From assembly GCA_025451355.1 (NCBI GenBank), contig JANWKN010000109.1, positions 1-43,484 of the forward strand: DNA of 43,484 nt, given 5' to 3'. This DNA is from Pseudolabrys sp. GTDB taxonomy: Bacteria; Pseudomonadota; Alphaproteobacteria; Rhizobiales; Xanthobacteraceae. Positions 40,699 to 43,484 of this stretch are shown piece after piece. A program made the translations under genes and the position numbers. The first letter of the stretch is position 1, and every line of letters starts with the position of its first letter. Under the pieces are notes generated by a model. That model searched no databases, was not told the DNA's origin, and saw only the letters and a list, made by a program, of their open reading frames with translations.

Positions 40699-41463
40699 CT
40701 ACGTCGCGTTGTAGCCGCCGTCGACCAGCAGGTCGGCGCCGGTCATGAAGCTCGACGCGTCGCTGGCAAGAAAGACGGCCGCCTGGCCGATCTCGTCCGG
40801 CTGGCCCAGGCGCTGCAGCAGATGCTTCGGTCCCGCCGTTCGTCTTGCTGTTTCCATGTCGCCAAAGCGTTTCACCAAACGATCGGTTTCGACCGCCCCC
40901 GGCGACAAGGTGTTAACCCGCACGTTATGCGCCGCGTGATCGGTCGCCATGGCTTTGGCAAGCTGGATCAATGCACCCTTGGTCGCGCAATAGACCGCAC
41001 GGCGCGCCCCGGCGACGCTACCGAGCTGCGAGGCAATATGAATGATGCTGCCGCCGCCCGCCTTGATCATCGCAGGCAGGATCGCGCGACTCATCAGGAA
41101 TGCGCCACCGACATTTACGGCGAACACTTTGTTCCAGTCGGCGAGACTGAGTTCCAGCACCGAGCCGTTGGGGTCATGACCGGCCGCACCATTGACCAGA
41201 ATGTGAACCTCGGGAGACCTGGTGAGGATCGTCTTGGCCGCCGCCTCGACTTCGGATTCATTGCTCACGTCGCAGACAACTGCGAACGCAGCCGAACCGA
41301 TCGTGGTCGCCGTTGCCGTTGTGGCCGCCTTGTCCAGATCGACACAGGCGACTTTTGCGCCCGCTTCCGCAAATGCTAGCGCGATTGCGCGCCCGATGCC
41401 GTTTCCCGCGCCAGTAACGACAGCGGATTTCCCCGCGAGCGAGTATTTGTCCGCGAGTGTCAT
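40699..41463 (-). CDS. Short-chain dehydrogenase/reductase
   Basis: 'AVVTGAGNGIGRAIALAFAEAGA', 'YCATKGAL', 'VNTLSPGAVETDR'. Confidence 0.92.
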   Translation of the reverse strand: MTLADKYSLAGKSAVVTGAGNGIGRAIALAFAEAGAKVACVDLDKAATTATATTIGSAAFAVVCDVSNESEVEAAAKTILTRSPEVHILVNGAAGHDPNGSVLELSLADWNKVFAVNVGGAFLMSRAILPAMIKAGGGSIIHIASQLGSVAGARRAVYCATKGALIQLAKAMATDHAAHNVRVNTLSPGAVETDRLVKRFGDMETARRTAGPKHLLQRLGQPDEIGQAAVFLASDASSFMTGADLLVDGGYNAT

Positions 41464-42200
41464 TGTGAGACCGCCGGAGCTGCAATGCGGCCAAGGTAGG
41501 CTTCTTGGACCCGCGGATTGAGCTTCAGCTCGGCGCAGAGACCGCTTGCAATCACTGAGCCCGTCTGCAGCACGTAGCCGCGGCTTGCCGTCTCAAAGGC
41601 GTAGCGGGCGTTCTGCTCTACCAGCAGCACGCTCGTGCCAGTGGCGTTAATGGCCCGAATCTTCTGGAAGATGTCTTGTACGACGATCGGCGCCAGACCG
41701 AGCGATGGCTCGTCCAAACAGAGCAGTTGAGGCTCCGACATCATTGCGCGCCCGAGCGCCAGCATCTGTTGCTCTCCGCCGCTCAAGGTTCCCGCATTCT
41801 GGCTGCTGCGTTCGGACAAGCGCGGGAACATGGCGAACACGCCATCCATGCGTTGCCGAATTTTTGCAGCGTCGCTGCGGACATTGAACCCGCCGAGTTC
41901 GAGATTTTCCCGAACCGTCAAGAAAGGAAAGACGCGACGACCTTCGGGAACGAGCGCGATGCCGAGCTTACTGCGCTCATACGAAGGCATCGACGTGACA
42001 TCTTGGCCAGAAAATACAATCGTGCCTGCTCTCGGCGACAGCACGCCCGCAATCGCACGAAGGGTCGTGGATTTTCCCGCCCCATTGGCGCCGATCAAGG
42101 CGACGATCTCGCCGCGATCAAGCCGTAGCGAAATATCCCGGCACACCGCGACTTGCCCGTATGCAAGCTCCAGGTCCTTGACCTCCAGAAGCGCGCTCAC
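41460..42200 (-). CDS. LIV-type ABC transporter ATP-binding protein (LivF-like)
   Basis: 'GANGAGKSTTLRAIAG', 'LSGGEQQMLALGRAMM', 'LLCLDEPSLGLAP'. Confidence 0.93.
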   Translation of the reverse strand: MSALLEVKDLELAYGQVAVCRDISLRLDRGEIVALIGANGAGKSTTLRAIAGVLSPRAGTIVFSGQDVTSMPSYERSKLGIALVPEGRRVFPFLTVRENLELGGFNVRSDAAKIRQRMDGVFAMFPRLSERSSQNAGTLSGGEQQMLALGRAMMSEPQLLCLDEPSLGLAPIVVQDIFQKIRAINATGTSVLLVEQNARYAFETASRGYVLQTGSVIASGLCAELKLNPRVQEAYLGRIAAPAVSQ

Positions 42201-42994
42201 AACAGCTCTCCACCGAGATAGGCGGCAATCACGGCGGGATTCTTCTGCACTTCGGCCGGACTTCCTTCGAACAGACGCCGACCGTAATCCATGACCATGA
42301 TCCGGTCTGCAACATTCATGACCAGATCCATGTTGTGCTCGACCAGGATGACCGTCATTCTATCATTCCGAAGCGACCGGATACGATCGAGAAGGCCGTC
42401 GACTTCCGCAGCATTAAGGCCCGCGGCAGGCTCATCGATCAGCAGGAGCTGCGGTTTTGTTGCGAGCGCACGTGCGAGTTCGAGCATCCGCTGCTCACCA
42501 TATGACAGCGATCCCGCAAGCACATCGAGGCGTCCCGACATGCCAACGAAATGCAAAAGTTGCACGGCCCGTTCGCGACACCGTCGTTGATCGGCCGCAA
42601 AAGCGGCGCCATGCGTCACGTATTGCCATGCCGGGATGTGGTGATGGACATGAAATCCCGCGATCACGTTTTCCAACACGCTCAGCTGCTTGAAGAGACG
42701 GATCTTCTGGAACGTCCGCGCAATACCGAGCCGCACCCGCCGATGGGCCGGCATGGCCGAAAGGGCCGTGCCATTAAAGGACAATGACCCGGAGTCGGGC
42801 TGATAGACACCGCTGATGAGATTGAGCAGGGTCGATTTCCCTGCCCCGTTCGGGCCTATGACGGAAAAAATCGAGCCCGCCGGAACGTCGAACGAAATGT
42901 CCGACACGGCTTTCACGCCGCCAAAGTTCTTGTGCAGGCTTCGTACCTGCAAGAGCGACCGCTCTATCTGACCTATTGCCGCAACAGCGCTCAT
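42197..42994 (-). CDS. LIV-type ABC transporter ATP-binding protein (LivG-like)
   Basis: 'GPNGAGKSTLLNLISGVYQPDSG', 'LSYGEQRMLELARALATKPQLLLIDEPAAGLNAAE'; ATG at 42994 overlaps the LivM stop (ATGA). Confidence 0.92.
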   Translation of the reverse strand: MSAVAAIGQIERSLLQVRSLHKNFGGVKAVSDISFDVPAGSIFSVIGPNGAGKSTLLNLISGVYQPDSGSLSFNGTALSAMPAHRRVRLGIARTFQKIRLFKQLSVLENVIAGFHVHHHIPAWQYVTHGAAFAADQRRCRERAVQLLHFVGMSGRLDVLAGSLSYGEQRMLELARALATKPQLLLIDEPAAGLNAAEVDGLLDRIRSLRNDRMTVILVEHNMDLVMNVADRIMVMDYGRRLFEGSPAEVQKNPAVIAAYLGGELL

Positions 42995-43484
42995 GCACCC
43001 CGCCCAAAGCCGAACTTTTCCCCGAGGACGCGAGCTGCCTGCGCTAGCCCCCCGGGCATGAAGAGAACGACAAACGTCAGAGCAGCACCATAGACGACCA
43101 GGCGCAGGTCGCCGAAACCACGTAGGACTTCCGGCAGGACTGTGAGAAGAATTGCACCGAAAACCGGACCGATCAGCGTGCCCATCCCACCGACGATAAC
43201 CATGGCCAAAATGTTGAACGCCTCGTTTATGAAAAATGCGTCCGGCACGAGGGTGCCGACGAAACTCGCGTAGAAACAACCTGCGGCACCGGCAATCGCT
43301 GACCCGACGCCGAAAGCAAACACTTTCCAGGCGGTGCCGTTGATGCCAAGAGATGCGGCTGACACCTCGTCCTCGCGAATCGCCGTGAGCGTTTCTCCGA
43401 TCGGCGACAGCACGAGTTGGCTCAACAGGATGTACGAAAGAAATGCAAATCCCGCGACCAAGTAAAAGAACGCGGCGAGATTGC
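42991..43484 (-). CDS. LIV-type ABC transporter permease (LivM-like), partial, runs off window end
   Basis: 'LVLSPIGETLTAIREDEVSAASLGINGTAWKVFAFGVGSAIAGAAGCFYASFVGTLVPDAFFINEAFNILAMVIVGGMGTLIGPVFGA'; frame stays open to 43484. Confidence 0.88.
   Translation of the reverse strand, partial: NLAAFFYLVAGFAFLSYILLSQLVLSPIGETLTAIREDEVSAASLGINGTAWKVFAFGVGSAIAGAAGCFYASFVGTLVPDAFFINEAFNILAMVIVGGMGTLIGPVFGAILLTVLPEVLRGFGDLRLVVYGAALTFVVLFMPGGLAQAARVLGEKFGFGRGA

Noticed and set aside
42995-43279. N-terminal extension of the third LivG ORF
   Set aside because: Overlaps LivM in another frame; ATG at 42994 forms the normal ATGA coupling.

Overview
GC-rich, probably alphaproteobacterial (Bradyrhizobium/Xanthobacteraceae-like, by impression only) catabolic and transport region with 43 supported CDSs. 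No rRNA, tRNA, CRISPR, transposase or phage genes were seen. Left to right: (1) an AraC regulator, a winged-helix protein, a DUF937 protein, an SGNH/DUF459-like protein lacking its catalytic Ser and His, and two small membrane proteins. (2) A translationally coupled seven-gene operon (12988->5408, minus strand) matching the aerobic 2-aminobenzoyl-CoA (anthranilate) pathway: monooxygenase/reductase, SDR, MarR, enoyl-CoA hydratase, acyl-CoA dehydrogenase, aminobenzoate-CoA ligase, and a RidA protein with the usual catalytic Arg replaced by Met. (3) A nitrilase-superfamily gene with Cys->Ala at the nucleophile position, next to a stand-alone TrpB2-type gene and divergent from a complete LIV-type ABC transporter. 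(4) A TPP enzyme divergent from a TRAP (DctPQM) transporter. (5) A large divergon: minus-strand LIV-type ABC transporter + ICL/PEPM lyase + Bug-type binding protein + dihydropyrimidinase-like amidohydrolase, opposite LeuC/LeuD-like hydro-lyase genes, followed by a TcuA/fumarate-reductase-like flavoprotein and an amidase. (6) Epimerase, SDR, alpha/beta hydrolase, SDR and a third, truncated LIV-type ABC cassette. The strongest candidate for an undescribed system is block 5. Its enzymes form a plausible route: cyclic imide -> half-amide -> substituted succinate -> substituted maleate -> substituted malate -> small acids. A near-palindrome sits inside overlapping divergent promoter-like sequences at its centre. 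All assignments come from reading the sequence and recalled family motifs; no database search was run.
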